A stretch of 64,000 nucleotides of DNA from Blastobasis lacticolella (GCA_905147135.1 LR990049.1:9317428-9381427), one strand, 5' to 3'. Shown: positions 1-10,388, counted from the stretch's first letter. Program-made: numbers and translations. Notes: a model not told the origin generated them from the sequence alone.

Positions 1-1988
1 GAAGCATCTGTCTCCACTGTCAGCATATCCGAATCGTTCACTGACACTAAGGCCGACTTAGCAATTTCAGTTTTCAAAAACTGAAAACATTCCTCAGCTT
101 CTTCATTTAATGGCAATTTTGCCTTTATCAAATGCTGAATTTTGGATGAGAAGTTCGGAATCCACTTGCTGTAATAAGCCAACATGCCAAGAGCTCGTTT
201 AAGAGAAGCAGAGTTTTCCGGCAAAGGCAGGGATAGAAGTGGTTGTAAGCGATCCTCGTCAGGTTTGATACAATTATTATGCACCGTATAGCCAAGAAGA
301 TTAATTTTATCTTTACTAAATACACATTTATTTTTGTTAAGCGTCAAGTTGTACTTCTCTACCGCATCCATGAATCGTTGGAGATTATTGTCATGTTCTT
401 CTTTTGTTTTCCCACAGACGGTGACGTCGTCCAAATAAGCGAATGTTCCTTTAAGGTTCTCGGTCTCAATAACATAGTGAAGCGCTCTTTGAAAGGCTGC
501 CACGCCATTAGTGACACCAAACGGTATGCGTGTAAATTGGTAGAGATTTCCACAAGCCTCGAAAGCAGTCATAGCTCGCTCTTTTTCAAGAATCGGTACT
601 TGATGATAGGCTGATTGTAAATCAATTTGACTGAAGTGATTGTATTTAGATACCTTGGCTACAACTGACTCAATTTTAGGTAAAGGAAACGCGTCTAGTT
701 CGGTGTAGCGATTGACTGTGCGAGAATAATCGATCACCATGCGTTTCCGATGCGTGGTGCCACCTGTCACTAGCACCTGAGCTCTCCACGGCGAAATGCT
801 CGGCTCTATAACTTCATCTTCTAGTAGTTTCGTGTATTCGGTCTTGATAAATTTGTTCTCCTCTTCGGAAAACGTCCTAGACTTGACTGCAATTGGTTTT
901 GTATCTGGAGTCATGGACGAAAAGATAGATGCCGGCGGTATAGTAGATTGCATAACGCTACATACTTGTAGAGGATCCTTATCGCCACCAAATTCAAAAT
1001 TTAAAGATTTATGTTTTCTTAATAGGTCATGGCCTATTATTACGTCCGAGCAAAGGTTTTGGACGACGAGTAAAGGTTGGTGCTTGTAAGTGTGTTCATT
1101 AATTTTTATAGTAACATGACATAAGCCACTCGCAAAAGATACGTTATTCATTGAGGCCAGTGTAATCGGTAGGTCAGTGTCTTGTTCTACGGTCACAGCA
1201 TTAACAGTGCTTCCTGACTTAGACGATCGGCAAACGTTGGCGTAATGCCCCTTTCTAGAACACAGCTGACATGTCGCGTTATGAGCTGGGCACTTAAACC
1301 GTGGGTGTATGTTTTCTGAACCACAGAAAAAGCAGCGACGTGGATTACGCGCGTTCTTAGGTTGAACTAAAGCTAGGCTCGCCGGTGACGTTGTAAGACC
1401 ACTGGAGTTGAAAGTTTGATTATTTATTTCGGCGGTTTCGAGAGTAATTGCTTGGTTCAAAGCTCTGTCCAGGTCTAATGTAAAGTTTTCCAACAATCTT
1501 TGCCGTATATTCGGAGATATCAGACCTGATATAAATGCATCTCGTAAATATTCGTCTTTGTATTCTTTTGCAGTCACATTTTTGAAGTCACAATCAAAAG
1601 ATAGTTTCTTCAAGTTTTGTATATATTCGGTAAGGGAGACTCCTGATTGCTGTTTCCTCGTTGACAGTACATGGCGCGCATGTATTTCGTTCCTGGGTTT
1701 TATGTAGATTTTTGTCAATACATCTATAGCCACTGTATATGAGTCACATTCACGAATAAAAGCAAATATATTTGGTGACAGATGGTTTACCAGGATCTTT
1801 AATTTTAACTTTTCATCCAATTTTCCTTCTTCTGAAATGAAATTTTGAAATGTTGACAACCAATGCTGCCATTTGAGGTCTGCAGCCGAGGATTCAGGCT
1901 CTGTGTCGAACCGTTCGGGACGTAGATAACGAGAGATGTTTTTTGATAGCGAAGTTTCGGCTTTTGCCGATTCTTTTTCGATAGGCAT
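1..1988 (-). CDS. Ty3/gypsy retrotransposon gag-pol polyprotein, 5' part (runs off left edge)
   Basis: Reverse-strand reading from ATG at 1988-1986 gives 662 codons with no stop before the window edge; I translated it line by line. Gag and pol share one frame. Residues about 1-200 are a gag-like helical region. Residues 219-253 hold two zinc knuckles (C-x2-C-x5-H-x4-C, then a canonical C-x2-C-x4-H-x4-C at 1334-1230). A retropepsin tail with the DVIIGHDLL motif follows at residue 315. Reverse transcriptase has motif A (QIDLQSAYHQ, Asp456), FGVTNG, and the YLDD box at residue 518 (437-426). The window ends at the start of RNase H (VETDAS). The protease lacks a visible D-T/S-G active-site triplet between the knuckles and DVIIGH, which looks like a short in-frame loss. 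RNase H end, integrase and 3' LTR lie outside. The Mag-like lineage is a guess; gypsy identity is firm. Confidence 0.92.
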   Translation of the reverse strand, partial: MPIEKESAKAETSLSKNISRYLRPERFDTEPESSAADLKWQHWLSTFQNFISEEGKLDEKLKLKILVNHLSPNIFAFIRECDSYTVAIDVLTKIYIKPRNEIHARHVLSTRKQQSGVSLTEYIQNLKKLSFDCDFKNVTAKEYKDEYLRDAFISGLISPNIRQRLLENFTLDLDRALNQAITLETAEINNQTFNSSGLTTSPASLALVQPKNARNPRRCFFCGSENIHPRFKCPAHNATCQLCSRKGHYANVCRSSKSGSTVNAVTVEQDTDLPITLASMNNVSFASGLCHVTIKINEHTYKHQPLLVVQNLCSDVIIGHDLLRKHKSLNFEFGGDKDPLQVCSVMQSTIPPASIFSSMTPDTKPIAVKSRTFSEEENKFIKTEYTKLLEDEVIEPSISPWRAQVLVTGGTTHRKRMVIDYSRTVNRYTELDAFPLPKIESVVAKVSKYNHFSQIDLQSAYHQVPILEKERAMTAFEACGNLYQFTRIPFGVTNGVAAFQRALHYVIETENLKGTFAYLDDVTVCGKTKEEHDNNLQRFMDAVEKYNLTLNKNKCVFSKDKINLLGYTVHNNCIKPDEDRLQPLLSLPLPENSASLKRALGMLAYYSKWIPNFSSKIQHLIKAKLPLNEEAEECFQFLKTEIAKSALVSVNDSDMLTVETDA

Positions 1989-2334
1989 ATTTTAGCTAAT
2001 TAAATTGATACATAAAACGACAAAACCAACTTAGAATCTTGGCTTTAATCAGCTAAAAACTTTAGATAATTTATACGACATATGTAGTTTCACAATGAGA
2101 CATTGACAGATCAAAAACACAGACAATGCATAGGTTCATGACACCATGTTTCAACTAATTCGGTTAAGTAGAACACAGTAGTTTTAAAGAGGTCATTTAA
2201 AATGAACAGACAGACGAACAGGCAAAAGCTGCCATAAAACGATTTCAAAGCGGTTAAGTCCTCTACTAAAATACCTGGGTATATCTTTTCACCTTGAAAC
2301 TCAACATAACATTTATTAAAATCTATATTTTTAA
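1989..2334 (-). other. Probable leader or 5' LTR region of the gypsy element
   Basis: This AT-rich stretch lies directly 5' of the gag start on the minus strand and ends where another repeat begins. It should contain the 5' leader, primer-binding site and possibly the LTR. I could not define an LTR because the 3' copy is outside the window, and no tRNA-complementary primer site is clear. No other gene is visible. Confidence 0.35.
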
Positions 2335-2676
2335 GAGAGGTAGGGCATAGCGGGGTATCTCGTTCGAATTGGAGCCGCCCGACTGGTGAAGTACCTCCAC
2401 CTTACAGGATATCGCAGCTAAATAATACTCTTTTAAATAGTATTGTGTTTCTGCCGATGAGTAAGGTTTCCAGTGGGGTGGGGATTTGGGGAACCGTGGC
2501 TTTAGCAGTGGAGTGGCATGTGCTTTTTGCTGCCAGAGCAACGTATTATAGAGGTGGGCAACGCATTAGCGATACTCTTGGTGTTGCTAATGTCTATAGG
2601 CAGTGGTGACCACTTCCCATCAGGTGGCCCGCTTGCCTGTTTGCCTACCGTATGACATAAAAAAAATAAAAAAATA
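2335..2676 (+). repeat. SINE-like repeat family A, copy 1
   Basis: This unit of about 330 bp starts with GAGAGGTAGGGCATAGC and ends in an A-rich tail after GACATAAAA. Two more copies occur at 30464-30810 (plus) and 51809-52150 (minus) with the same 5' and 3' limits, so it is a discrete element and not randomly 5'-truncated LINE debris. Its last ~130 bp (from GGGCAACGCATTAGCGAT through CCATCAGG to TTTGCC) match the 3' end of the Jockey/CR1-like LINE at 31356-32205. An internal GTTCGAAT resembles a pol III B box, but no well-spaced A box is seen. Confidence 0.7.
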
Positions 2677-2762
2677 TCCAATGTAAGAAATTTTAACTAA
2701 AAAACAAATTGAAACATTAGTAACCCTTTATAGAGACTAAACGAGTTCGAATTGCATTTCAG

Positions 2763-2909
2763 GAAAGGCTCGGTCCATGTGCGTCTAAAGACGGAGTATA
2801 CAAGAATCCAGAATATTTTTGCTATCACGACATGTCATTCCACGATGCAAATGAACACTTACGAGCATGTCGCTTGCCCCAGCCAAATTTGAAACGAAGA
2901 CCGATATAA
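2763..2909 (+). CDS. Terminal exon of an NDUFV3-like complex I subunit gene (paralogue 1)
   Basis: A 3' splice site (ATTGCATTTCAG, ending at 2762) precedes 48 in-frame codons and a TAA at 2907-2909. The peptide begins ERLGPCASKDGVYKNPEYF and carries the pattern Y-K-N ... Y ... F-x-D-x-N ... R-L-P-Q-P. This aligns without gaps, at about 12 of 29 positions, with what I recall of the mammalian NDUFV3 C-terminus, the ~10 kDa subunit of the NADH-oxidising arm of mitochondrial complex I. The same phase-0 terminal exon with about 49% identity occurs at 10239-10388, which strongly supports it being coding. Earlier exons are not visible and must lie left of the window, with the gypsy element and SINE in the intron. 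A weak ATTAAA at 3001 could be its polyadenylation signal. Confidence 0.72.
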   Translation, partial: ERLGPCASKDGVYKNPEYFCYHDMSFHDANEHLRACRLPQPNLKRRPI

Positions 2910-5083
2910 TCAATAATTCATCTAACAAGACAAATGAAACAACTTTTAACATAATCCCGGTTTTGTAAGGGTCATTTTCACGGTCACGAGGATAATTTGT
3001 ATTAAAGTATATTGTGTTGAATACCACCGTATACATTTTGTCGAATTAATTGTTCCAATGGTTCGTTCCATTGTACGCAGACTATACCGGTGGTATCTTG
3101 AGATGTAGCTGTAGATGAGTGTGTTCGTTTGTGATCTTAATTATAGGATCCCATGCACATGGAATTTGCAGACCGTGGGATGTTTTCATTGCTATTGCCT
3201 CTCGACTCATTTTGGGTATATATTTTGATCGTTGAACAAGGACTTGAGGTTTGTAAAATCGAATATCCCTAATAGTTCCTTCAACGCATCTTCCATGCGG
3301 ATTTAGCTGTGAGATTATTTTTCAAGTCACGACTGTTTTCTTTTACTCTAATTTTAATGATCTTATAAAGAGAGCTCACACGAGCTCACAATATTAGGAA
3401 TCATTTACTCTATCGGAATATTTCTTTTTCTTGACAAAACTTTTACATTTTTACAAACGTGAATAATACAGAATTTACGTGATAACAATTTTTAAGTGGT
3501 GATTTTATCATAACTCTATTCAGTTCACAAATCACCTGACACGCATATTATAACGCAGAATCTGTGACCAGGGCCACCTAGCAGAGGAGCTACGTCAAGC
3601 AGTTGCTTTCGTGATAGTAGCTGAAGTTTACTCGCAAAAGGCACAGAAACTCCAGGCCACCCAGAGTTGAGCGACTTCCTACCGACTATTACCACCTTGC
3701 TGAGGGAGTTACTACAGGATTAGCAACATCTTGAAGCAAAATACAAATTTAGACCTCCAAATAAAATTAATAAGCCACTGAGACCCTATCAAATGTAACA
3801 CCCCTTATGATGTAGGGGTACAGACTTGAGTAGGTATGAGTGTGGGCTTTCTTACAGAAACATAAACATTACCATAAAATAACAAATAACCGCCAAACAA
3901 ATAAATTTCCAATCTAATGTGTGCGAACTGCGTTGAATCCTAACTCCAAGTACTTCTCAGAAAAGAATCAAAATGTTCTAGATTAAATTATTCCATAGTA
4001 TATCAAAATATAAGTGGAAGGCATCCCGTGGTTGGCAATTTATCTGAATGAGATCCTATAATTTAGATCATCAAGCAACACCCACATCGCCATGCTGCTA
4101 GACCAGTGCGGTCTACGCACAACACAAACCCTAATCCAACAAAATGTATAGGTACAGAACGGGTTGAGCACAATTAAATGGACATAATATATCCGTGCAC
4201 ATGATATGATAACTGTAAACAAAAACCGCTATCAATACGTTAAAAGTTGTTTCATTTAAAATGTCTTAACATCGCGTAAAGAGAACATCTAGATACGCTA
4301 AAAATGCAGCATATTATTTTTAAATTTATGTAAGAACAGCATAATATTATTTTAAGATTTGTAAGACAGTCCAATGAATGGAATAAAATAAATTGTGATA
4401 GTAATTTCATTGTATTAGTCCTTAATGACCGAAAAGAAAAAATTAAAGAGTACTTACTTTTCTTTGAAATAGGTATACAAGTGTAGCGAATCGTATGAAA
4501 ACGGCGGGTTACCTAGTTCTAATTTTTAGCTTCCACCCGACAGATAAAGCGTGATCCTGTAAAAACTACTTTGAATTTTGCAATCCAAAGCCTGCCTTAA
4601 TCTGCTATTTATTTAGTATTGTAACATAGTAGTTTTATTGCATTAAAGTAGTTGCATTTAAGAGTAACAAACATACTCGTACGTTCTAACACCTACTAGA
4701 ATTTATTTATTAGATATAATAAAATTATCTTCCAGCAAGCCTACATTTATTTGAACTCTGTGTATTAGAGAGACCAAAAGGGACCATGAAGTTATAGGTA
4801 AAGGAACCTTAATCTATCCACATAGAATCTCAGAAGATGTATTTTTTTCTCTATGCTCAGATGTGGTTTTATAATCTTAGGGCTTTTAAAAAGTAAGAAA
4901 AGTTATTCCTGTCAAAATCACAAAGTAAATAAACAAACTTCATTCGTTTATCCCTAGAGTTAATCCTACATAAAAATAATTTACGAAAATGTTATTCTAG
5001 TGATAAATAATCTAACACAATCATAATTTCGATATTTTCTATTGGTTAAAATGAGTCTAAATTATCCGTTAATCAATTAAATT
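2910..5083. other. Spacer between the two NDUFV3-like genes
   Basis: AT-rich sequence with stops in all frames. It should contain the 3' UTR of paralogue 1 and the promoter of paralogue 2, but no TATA box or initiator stands out. The patch at 3550-3720 is more GC-rich and may be a decayed repeat. Confidence 0.4.
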
Positions 5084-8000
5084 ATGTGGTGCTTGTGTCA
5101 CAAAATTTTGCGTATTGCAAAGAGATGGCCTGTTTCAGCAAGAAATAATTCAGATAAAAAGCAATGTGATAAGGATGCGGGTGATAAAAAATGTGGTGGA
5201 GAAAAAAGCACTGGAGGATCTGGAAAAGTGTGTAATACAGATTGCAAATGTGGTGCCCCTGATCCTTGTCAATCACTTTATGATGTAAGTTTTAGTTTTA
5301 CTCTACTTCACATAGGTTCTTAAGCGAGCCAATGAATTCCAAAACAGCGAAATTGATTCAGTTGCCATAGCCGAAAGGAACTGACATCATCATCCTATCC
5401 TAAATCAAGTCAAGTATCTGTCAAGAAAGTCTTGAAAAATTTGAAGGTGCCACCAATATAACTGAAGTCTCAGTTTGACAGTAATTTTTGTTGAAAGATC
5501 AGTAGTTCCTCTTCACGACTTTCCTCTATTAGCATTACCATCGCAATAGCGTACCTACTTACTTTCGATAAAGTGACCCATCGATGTATACAATACCATA
5601 CAGTGGCTGTCGATGTAGTCACTGTCGGTGTTGTGAACCGGACGCGCATGCAGGCAGTGAAAACCGTGTGATATACAACATCTTTATAGGAAGTGGTGTG
5701 TGGTGCCGCCACCTCAAAGAATAGCACCACCCCATCTCTTCCCGTGGGTGTCGTAAGAGGCGACTAAGGGACAAATCCGAAAGGTGGGCAGCAGCATCTT
5801 TCTGGGTAGATTTACACTAACTGCACTGCGATCTCCAACCCGCCTGCCAAGCGTGGAGATTATGGCAATGACCTCCCCTTTCGTGGGAGCGGCCCGAAGT
5901 CCTGCAGTGGACTGTTGTGGGCTGTGATGGTGATAGGAAGCCTAAAAGTGGTCATCTTCGTGCTGTAAATGATACTTGCAAAGTAAAATAAAATGAACAA
6001 AAACAGTGTACCTACTTGGTGTTACACTTTCCAAAGCTAAAATTCCAGATCTTTCGTAAATCAAAATACATAAATAAAATGCTTATGATAAAAGTGCGTA
6101 TGCATTTTTGTTATTGTGCAGTTTTATCTACATACGGACCAATCATAATGTTTTCATTACAATTATTATCGGGTTCTTATAGATCCTCATAACAGATTTC
6201 CTTCATCGCGAGAGTACCTAATAATATATTGATTTCAGAGTCGGAAATATAGAACGGTATTATCTGAGCAAACACATTCTCCACTACAATTTCCACCATT
6301 CCCAAAACTTCCATCAGGCGTTTTTAGAAACAACTGTGGTGAAGTGAGTATATCCAAAGTTCCTCCAGTTTAAAAGTATTGTAAGTATATAAATTGATAA
6401 CCTAAATTGAGTTGATAAAAATAAGTGTTTCATACAAACATATAGAAGAACATGCTATTGCATGCTATATGTCGGGCTATGGCGCCCAACCTACCCGTAG
6501 TAGAACTACTACTATTCATGTTTGAGTCTACAATGGGGAGACCAACTAAGATCAAACTGTCAGTGTCCAATTAAGTAAACCTATTTATTACGAGTAGCAC
6601 AAATTTCTTACACTCTCGGCGTCTTACAATCACTCATATAAGTGATTAAAGCCTTATAGAAGTAGACCAGCTAGGACGTGCGTAAGCGATCCAGTGGGCA
6701 TTCCAACATTTTTGTAGTGGTTATGGTACCCATATATTCAAAAGTACCAAAAGTATCAAGCATGACGATTAGGACAGAACCCTCTTTTAATTTTGAGGGG
6801 TATGGGGCCCAAACACCATCTTATGGGCCCAAGCCAACCTCACCTGCCCGCGGTCCCCCTGCTGACAGACGGACGAGGCTCTGGCGAACCGGCTTTTCCT
6901 TAACGGGTTGTGTGGGTCGGATGGTAGTCGCCACACATAAAAAGCCAAACACCAAAAAAAATATGGAAAGGCAAGCACGGAAACCCGACATAGATAGGGC
7001 GTCGCCGCAAAACGACGCGCAGGGGAATCGCCCTACCTCTGTGTTAAATGGGTTAGGGCTACCGGGCCAAGGGTGGACCCGGTTAAAGAAGCTAGCCCAA
7101 AGAAAAGTCCGCTTTGCTAGCTGGAACCTTGGCACGCTGACCGGGCGTGCTTGTGAGCTGGCCAATGTACTCGCCAGGCGTAAGGTGGCAGTGGCGTTTC
7201 TGCAGGAGACCAGGTGGAGAGGCAACAGGTCCCGTAACATCGGGAACGGCTACAAGCTAATATACACTGGCTCTCCGAGTGGGGATAACGGGGTGGGGGT
7301 GGTGCTCTCTGAGGAGTTTCGGGACTGCGTCTTGGACGTGAAGCGTGTAAGCGACCGCATTATGGTTGTGGGAGTGCTTATCGAAGGGGTTGTGACCAAT
7401 TTGGTAAGCGCCTACGCTCTACAAGTCGGTTGCAGCGACGCGGACAAGGCGTTGTTTTGGGAGCAAATCGGGGAAGTACTACGTAACGTCCCGTTGTCGC
7501 AGGGTATTGTTGTGGGTGGCGATCTGAACGGTCATGTGGGTGAGAAGTGTGAGGAGTTTGGCCGTGTTCATGGCGGTTTTGGTTTTGGGAGCCGTAACGC
7601 TGAAGGGGAAGAAATTCTCCGGACGTGTATGGCTGCCGATCTGGCCGTTGTGAACACCTTTTTCCAAAAGAAATCCGAGCATCTGATCACCTACAAGAGT
7701 GGGAGGAGCGCTACCCAGATTGATTACTTTCTCACTCGGAGAGACAATATTAGCAAAGTGGCCACCTGTAAAGTCATACCCGGAGAGAGTCTCACTGCCC
7801 AACATCGGGTCCTTGTGATGGACCTGCGCGTGAAGCCCAGAGGCAAATACCGGGAGCAGTGCCGTCGTGAAACCCGGTGGTGGCTGCTTGAAGGAACCAA
7901 GTCCCATGCGTTCGCCGCTGCTGTCAACGATCTTAGTATTGCGACAGACGGCGAATCCATCCAACAACTCTGGGACAGAACTCAGGCAGCTATCGTACGG

Positions 8001-10388
8001 GCGGCAAGGACGGTGCTGGGGGTGTCAAGGGGCGGACGCAGGCTTGACAAGGAGACCTGGTGGTGGAACGACACAGTCCAGAGGGAGATTAGGGTAAAGA
8101 AAGCCCTCTTTAAAAAGTGGCAAGCGTCCAGATCTCCTGAAGACCACGCTGCATACAGGGATGCCAAACGTACCACCAAACGAGCGGTAGCCAGAGCCAG
8201 ACAAGACCACTTACGTCCTTTGTACGAAAAGTTGGAATCGTCTGAGGGGCAGAAACTCATCTACAAGTTGGCACGATCGAGGGTCAAAGCGGCACAGGAT
8301 ATTTCCATTTGTCGCTGTGTAAATGACCCTCAAGGTAACCTGTTATGCGACGACCGCGCGGTAAAGGAGAGATGGCGCTCGTATTTCCACGAGCTACTGA
8401 ATAAGCAGCATAAAGAGGTGCATCCACCGGACCTCCCTCCAAATCAAGGACTCGTGCCATCGATAACGCCTGAAGAAGTCGAGGTGGCTCTTCGCCGCAT
8501 GAAGAATCGGAAAGCCGTCGGACCCGATGGAGTCCCTATTGAGGCGTGGAAATCGATGGGCTCTCGTGGTGTGAGCATCCTTACCGATATTTATAACCGC
8601 ATTCTCCTCACCGGGAAGATACCAAACCAATGGAGGCTGAGTATAATTACCCCAGTCTTTAAAGGTAAGGGTTCAGTGCGGGAGTGTACCAACTACCGCG
8701 GTATAAAGGTGATGTCTCACACCATGAAGCTCTTCGAACGCATTGTGGACTCTCGAATCCGACGGGAGTGTACAATCTCGGATTGTCAGTATGGGTTCCG
8801 GCCGGGTTGTGGGACCATGGACCCCGTATTGGCCCTAAGAACTCTCATGGAGGGATACAGATCAAGGAACACGCCCCTGTATTTCCTGTTTCTGGACATG
8901 CAGAAGGCCTTTGACTGTGTCCCTCGTGAGATGATCTGGTGGGCGTTGCGGTCCAAGTCAGTACCTGAGGCCTATATTGACATAGTCCGAGACATGTACC
9001 GCGATTCCGATTCCATAGTTAGGACTGCTGTTGGCGATACCAACACTTTCCCGATTACCGTTGGGGTACACCAGGGCTCTGTGCTCAGCCCACTTCTGTT
9101 CAACGTGATATTAGACGTACTGTCAGACAGCATCCGAGACTATCATGAGGTACCTCCGTGGCTACTCATGTATGCTGACGATATCGCGTTGACAGACTCT
9201 GACAAGGGGCGTCTTGTCCAACGGGTGGAAAAGTGGAAGGAGTCGCTTGAGAACGGCGGTCTGAAGATAAATGTGGCGAAGACAGAGTACATGGCTTGCA
9301 ACAGTACAGACCCCCTACCCATCCGCATAGGTGAAGAGGAGGTCAAACGAACGGATCAGGCCAGATACCTGGGGTCAGTACTAAGCGCAACTGGTGACAT
9401 CGACAGCGACGTCAAAGCCCGAATATCCGCGGCTTGGGCAAAGTGGCGGGAGGTGACGGCTGTCATTTGTGACCCCAAGATGCCGATGAAACTGAAGGGA
9501 CAGGTCTACAAGTCCATTATTAGACCTGTTCTCTTATACGACAGCGAGACTTGGCCTCTACTAGAGCGACACAAGCAGGAGTTGCGAGTCACGGAAATGA
9601 AGATGCTGCGGTGGATGTGTGGGGTTTCCCGCAAAGATCGCGTGCGGAGCGCCCACATCCGCGGTAGCCTTCGTGTCCGTGACATCGCAGATAAGCTACA
9701 GGAGTGTCGCCTTCGATGGTATGGCCACGTCTTGCGCAGACCGGCAAATTATGTGGGGAACAGATGTCTGGCCATGCCGCCCCCACCAGGCACGAGAAGG
9801 AGAGGCCGGCCCAAGAAGCGATGGCTGGACGTCGTTAAGAGTGACATGCGTGCCAACGGACTCACTATGAAGGATGCCGAAGACCGAGCAAAGTGGACTA
9901 GACATAGCAGGAAGGCGGACCCCGGGCACCCGCGTGTAGCGCGGGGGCGCAACCGGGATTTAACGCCGAGATGATGATGATGATGAACAAGTTCTAGTGA
10001 GACAGTTAATGATGATCCCTGGTTCCCCCCTTTCGATCAAAGTTAAAATTATATTGTTATTTAAGGAGGGTTTAACGATATCCACTGGCTAGATAATATC
10101 TTAATATCTTGAGAGCAGTTCTTAGGGCGTATTCAAGTAGAAAGCTGGTTGCCAGCTTTCTAAAGTCTTACGTCTGAAGAACGCCCTTGCCATGTTGTTT
10201 TTCGGTACCGTCATTTTATAAGATTTTTCCTTATCCAGGTGATCGGACCCAAAGCTGATAAAAGGGGAGTGTACAAACAAATGGAGTACTATTCATTTCA
10301 CAATATGTCCTATTATGATTTACAACATCACCTGTCTAGGGGTCGCAATCCACGTCCAGATACAAAAAGAAAACCTGTAACGTTTTAA
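5084..10388 (+). CDS. NDUFV3-like complex I subunit gene, three exons (paralogue 2)
   Basis: Join 5084-5284, 6239-6343 and 10239-10388, giving 151 residues; all introns are phase 0 with GT-AG ends (GAT|GTAAGT, TTTCAG|AGT, GAA|GTGAGT, TTATCCAG|GTG). Exon 1 encodes a basic N-terminus (MWCLCHKILRIAKRWPVSAR) without acidic residues, fitting a mitochondrial presequence, then a Lys/Gly/Cys-rich segment with nine cysteines between residues 28 and 63. Exon 2 is proline-rich. Exon 3 ends in GVYKQMEYYSFHNMSYYDL and R-N-P-R-P, homologous to the exon at 2763 and to the NDUFV3 C-terminus, but with Y-K-N changed to Y-K-Q and P-Q-P to P-R-P. The family sits at the NADH-dehydrogenase module of complex I. Intron 2 holds a full RTE LINE in the same orientation. 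The start is the first ATG after a stop; a 5' non-coding exon is possible. Structure firm, family fairly likely. Confidence 0.7.
5727..5940 (+). repeat. LINE 3'-end remnant, family B, copy 1 (in intron 1)
   Basis: It contains the motifs CCCGTGGGTGTCGTAAGAGG and CTGCCAAGCGTGGAGATTAT, then GGGCTGTGATGGTGATAG at the end. These are familiar from 3' ends of RTE-type elements in lepidopteran genomes. Related copies are at 12424-12480 and 55356-55474. No open reading frame survives. Confidence 0.55.
6675..9987 (+). mobile_element. RTE-clade non-LTR retrotransposon, coding region apparently intact
   Basis: The element lies wholly inside intron 2 (6344-10238) of the NDUFV3-like gene. It encodes one long endonuclease-reverse transcriptase and ends in a (GAT)n tail at 9970-9987, typical of RTE elements. 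Base composition turns GC-rich near 6790, so the true 5' end is probably between 6670 and 6800; I could not find a target-site duplication. A decayed, internally deleted copy lies at 37405-37722. Three SINEs in the window share its last ~80 bp. Confidence 0.85.
6723..9974 (+). CDS. RTE-type ORF: APE endonuclease plus reverse transcriptase
   Basis: The open frame runs from 6675 to TGA at 9972-9974; 6723 is its first ATG, but the family-like protein may begin at the ATG at 6921. From 6723 it has 1083 residues. The AP-like endonuclease shows ASWNLGTLTG (Asn135), FLQETRW, GGDLNGHVG (Asp267), QIDYF (332) and AQHRVLVMDL. The reverse transcriptase shows TNYRGI, LFLDMQKAFDCVPRE (motif A, Asp725), HQGSVLSPLLFN and MYADDIAL (YADD at 817-820, nt 9171-9182). 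The C-terminus has the GRPKKRWLDVV block common to RTE proteins. All catalytic residues I can check are present and there is no internal stop or frameshift. The product would nick target DNA and prime reverse transcription there. The stop codon is formed by the first GAT repeats of the tail, so there is almost no 3' UTR. Confidence 0.9.
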   Translation: MVPIYSKVPKVSSMTIRTEPSFNFEGYGAQTPSYGPKPTSPARGPPADRRTRLWRTGFSLTGCVGRMVVATHKKPNTKKNMERQARKPDIDRASPQNDAQGNRPTSVLNGLGLPGQGWTRLKKLAQRKVRFASWNLGTLTGRACELANVLARRKVAVAFLQETRWRGNRSRNIGNGYKLIYTGSPSGDNGVGVVLSEEFRDCVLDVKRVSDRIMVVGVLIEGVVTNLVSAYALQVGCSDADKALFWEQIGEVLRNVPLSQGIVVGGDLNGHVGEKCEEFGRVHGGFGFGSRNAEGEEILRTCMAADLAVVNTFFQKKSEHLITYKSGRSATQIDYFLTRRDNISKVATCKVIPGESLTAQHRVLVMDLRVKPRGKYREQCRRETRWWLLEGTKSHAFAAAVNDLSIATDGESIQQLWDRTQAAIVRAARTVLGVSRGGRRLDKETWWWNDTVQREIRVKKALFKKWQASRSPEDHAAYRDAKRTTKRAVARARQDHLRPLYEKLESSEGQKLIYKLARSRVKAAQDISICRCVNDPQGNLLCDDRAVKERWRSYFHELLNKQHKEVHPPDLPPNQGLVPSITPEEVEVALRRMKNRKAVGPDGVPIEAWKSMGSRGVSILTDIYNRILLTGKIPNQWRLSIITPVFKGKGSVRECTNYRGIKVMSHTMKLFERIVDSRIRRECTISDCQYGFRPGCGTMDPVLALRTLMEGYRSRNTPLYFLFLDMQKAFDCVPREMIWWALRSKSVPEAYIDIVRDMYRDSDSIVRTAVGDTNTFPITVGVHQGSVLSPLLFNVILDVLSDSIRDYHEVPPWLLMYADDIALTDSDKGRLVQRVEKWKESLENGGLKINVAKTEYMACNSTDPLPIRIGEEEVKRTDQARYLGSVLSATGDIDSDVKARISAAWAKWREVTAVICDPKMPMKLKGQVYKSIIRPVLLYDSETWPLLERHKQELRVTEMKMLRWMCGVSRKDRVRSAHIRGSLRVRDIADKLQECRLRWYGHVLRRPANYVGNRCLAMPPPPGTRRRGRPKKRWLDVVKSDMRANGLTMKDAEDRAKWTRHSRKADPGHPRVARGRNRDLTPR

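Noticed and set aside
279..1089. Plus-strand ORFs at 279-614 and 796-1089
   Set aside because: They lie antisense to the gypsy gag-pol frame, which has clear motifs.
1989..2334. A defined 5' LTR and primer-binding site
   Set aside because: No TG...CA-bounded segment could be confirmed without the 3' LTR, and no clear tRNA-complementary site follows.
6787..9952. Overlapping reverse-strand and other-frame ORFs of up to 162 codons within the LINE
   Set aside because: They are shadows of the RTE reading frame with no domains of their own.
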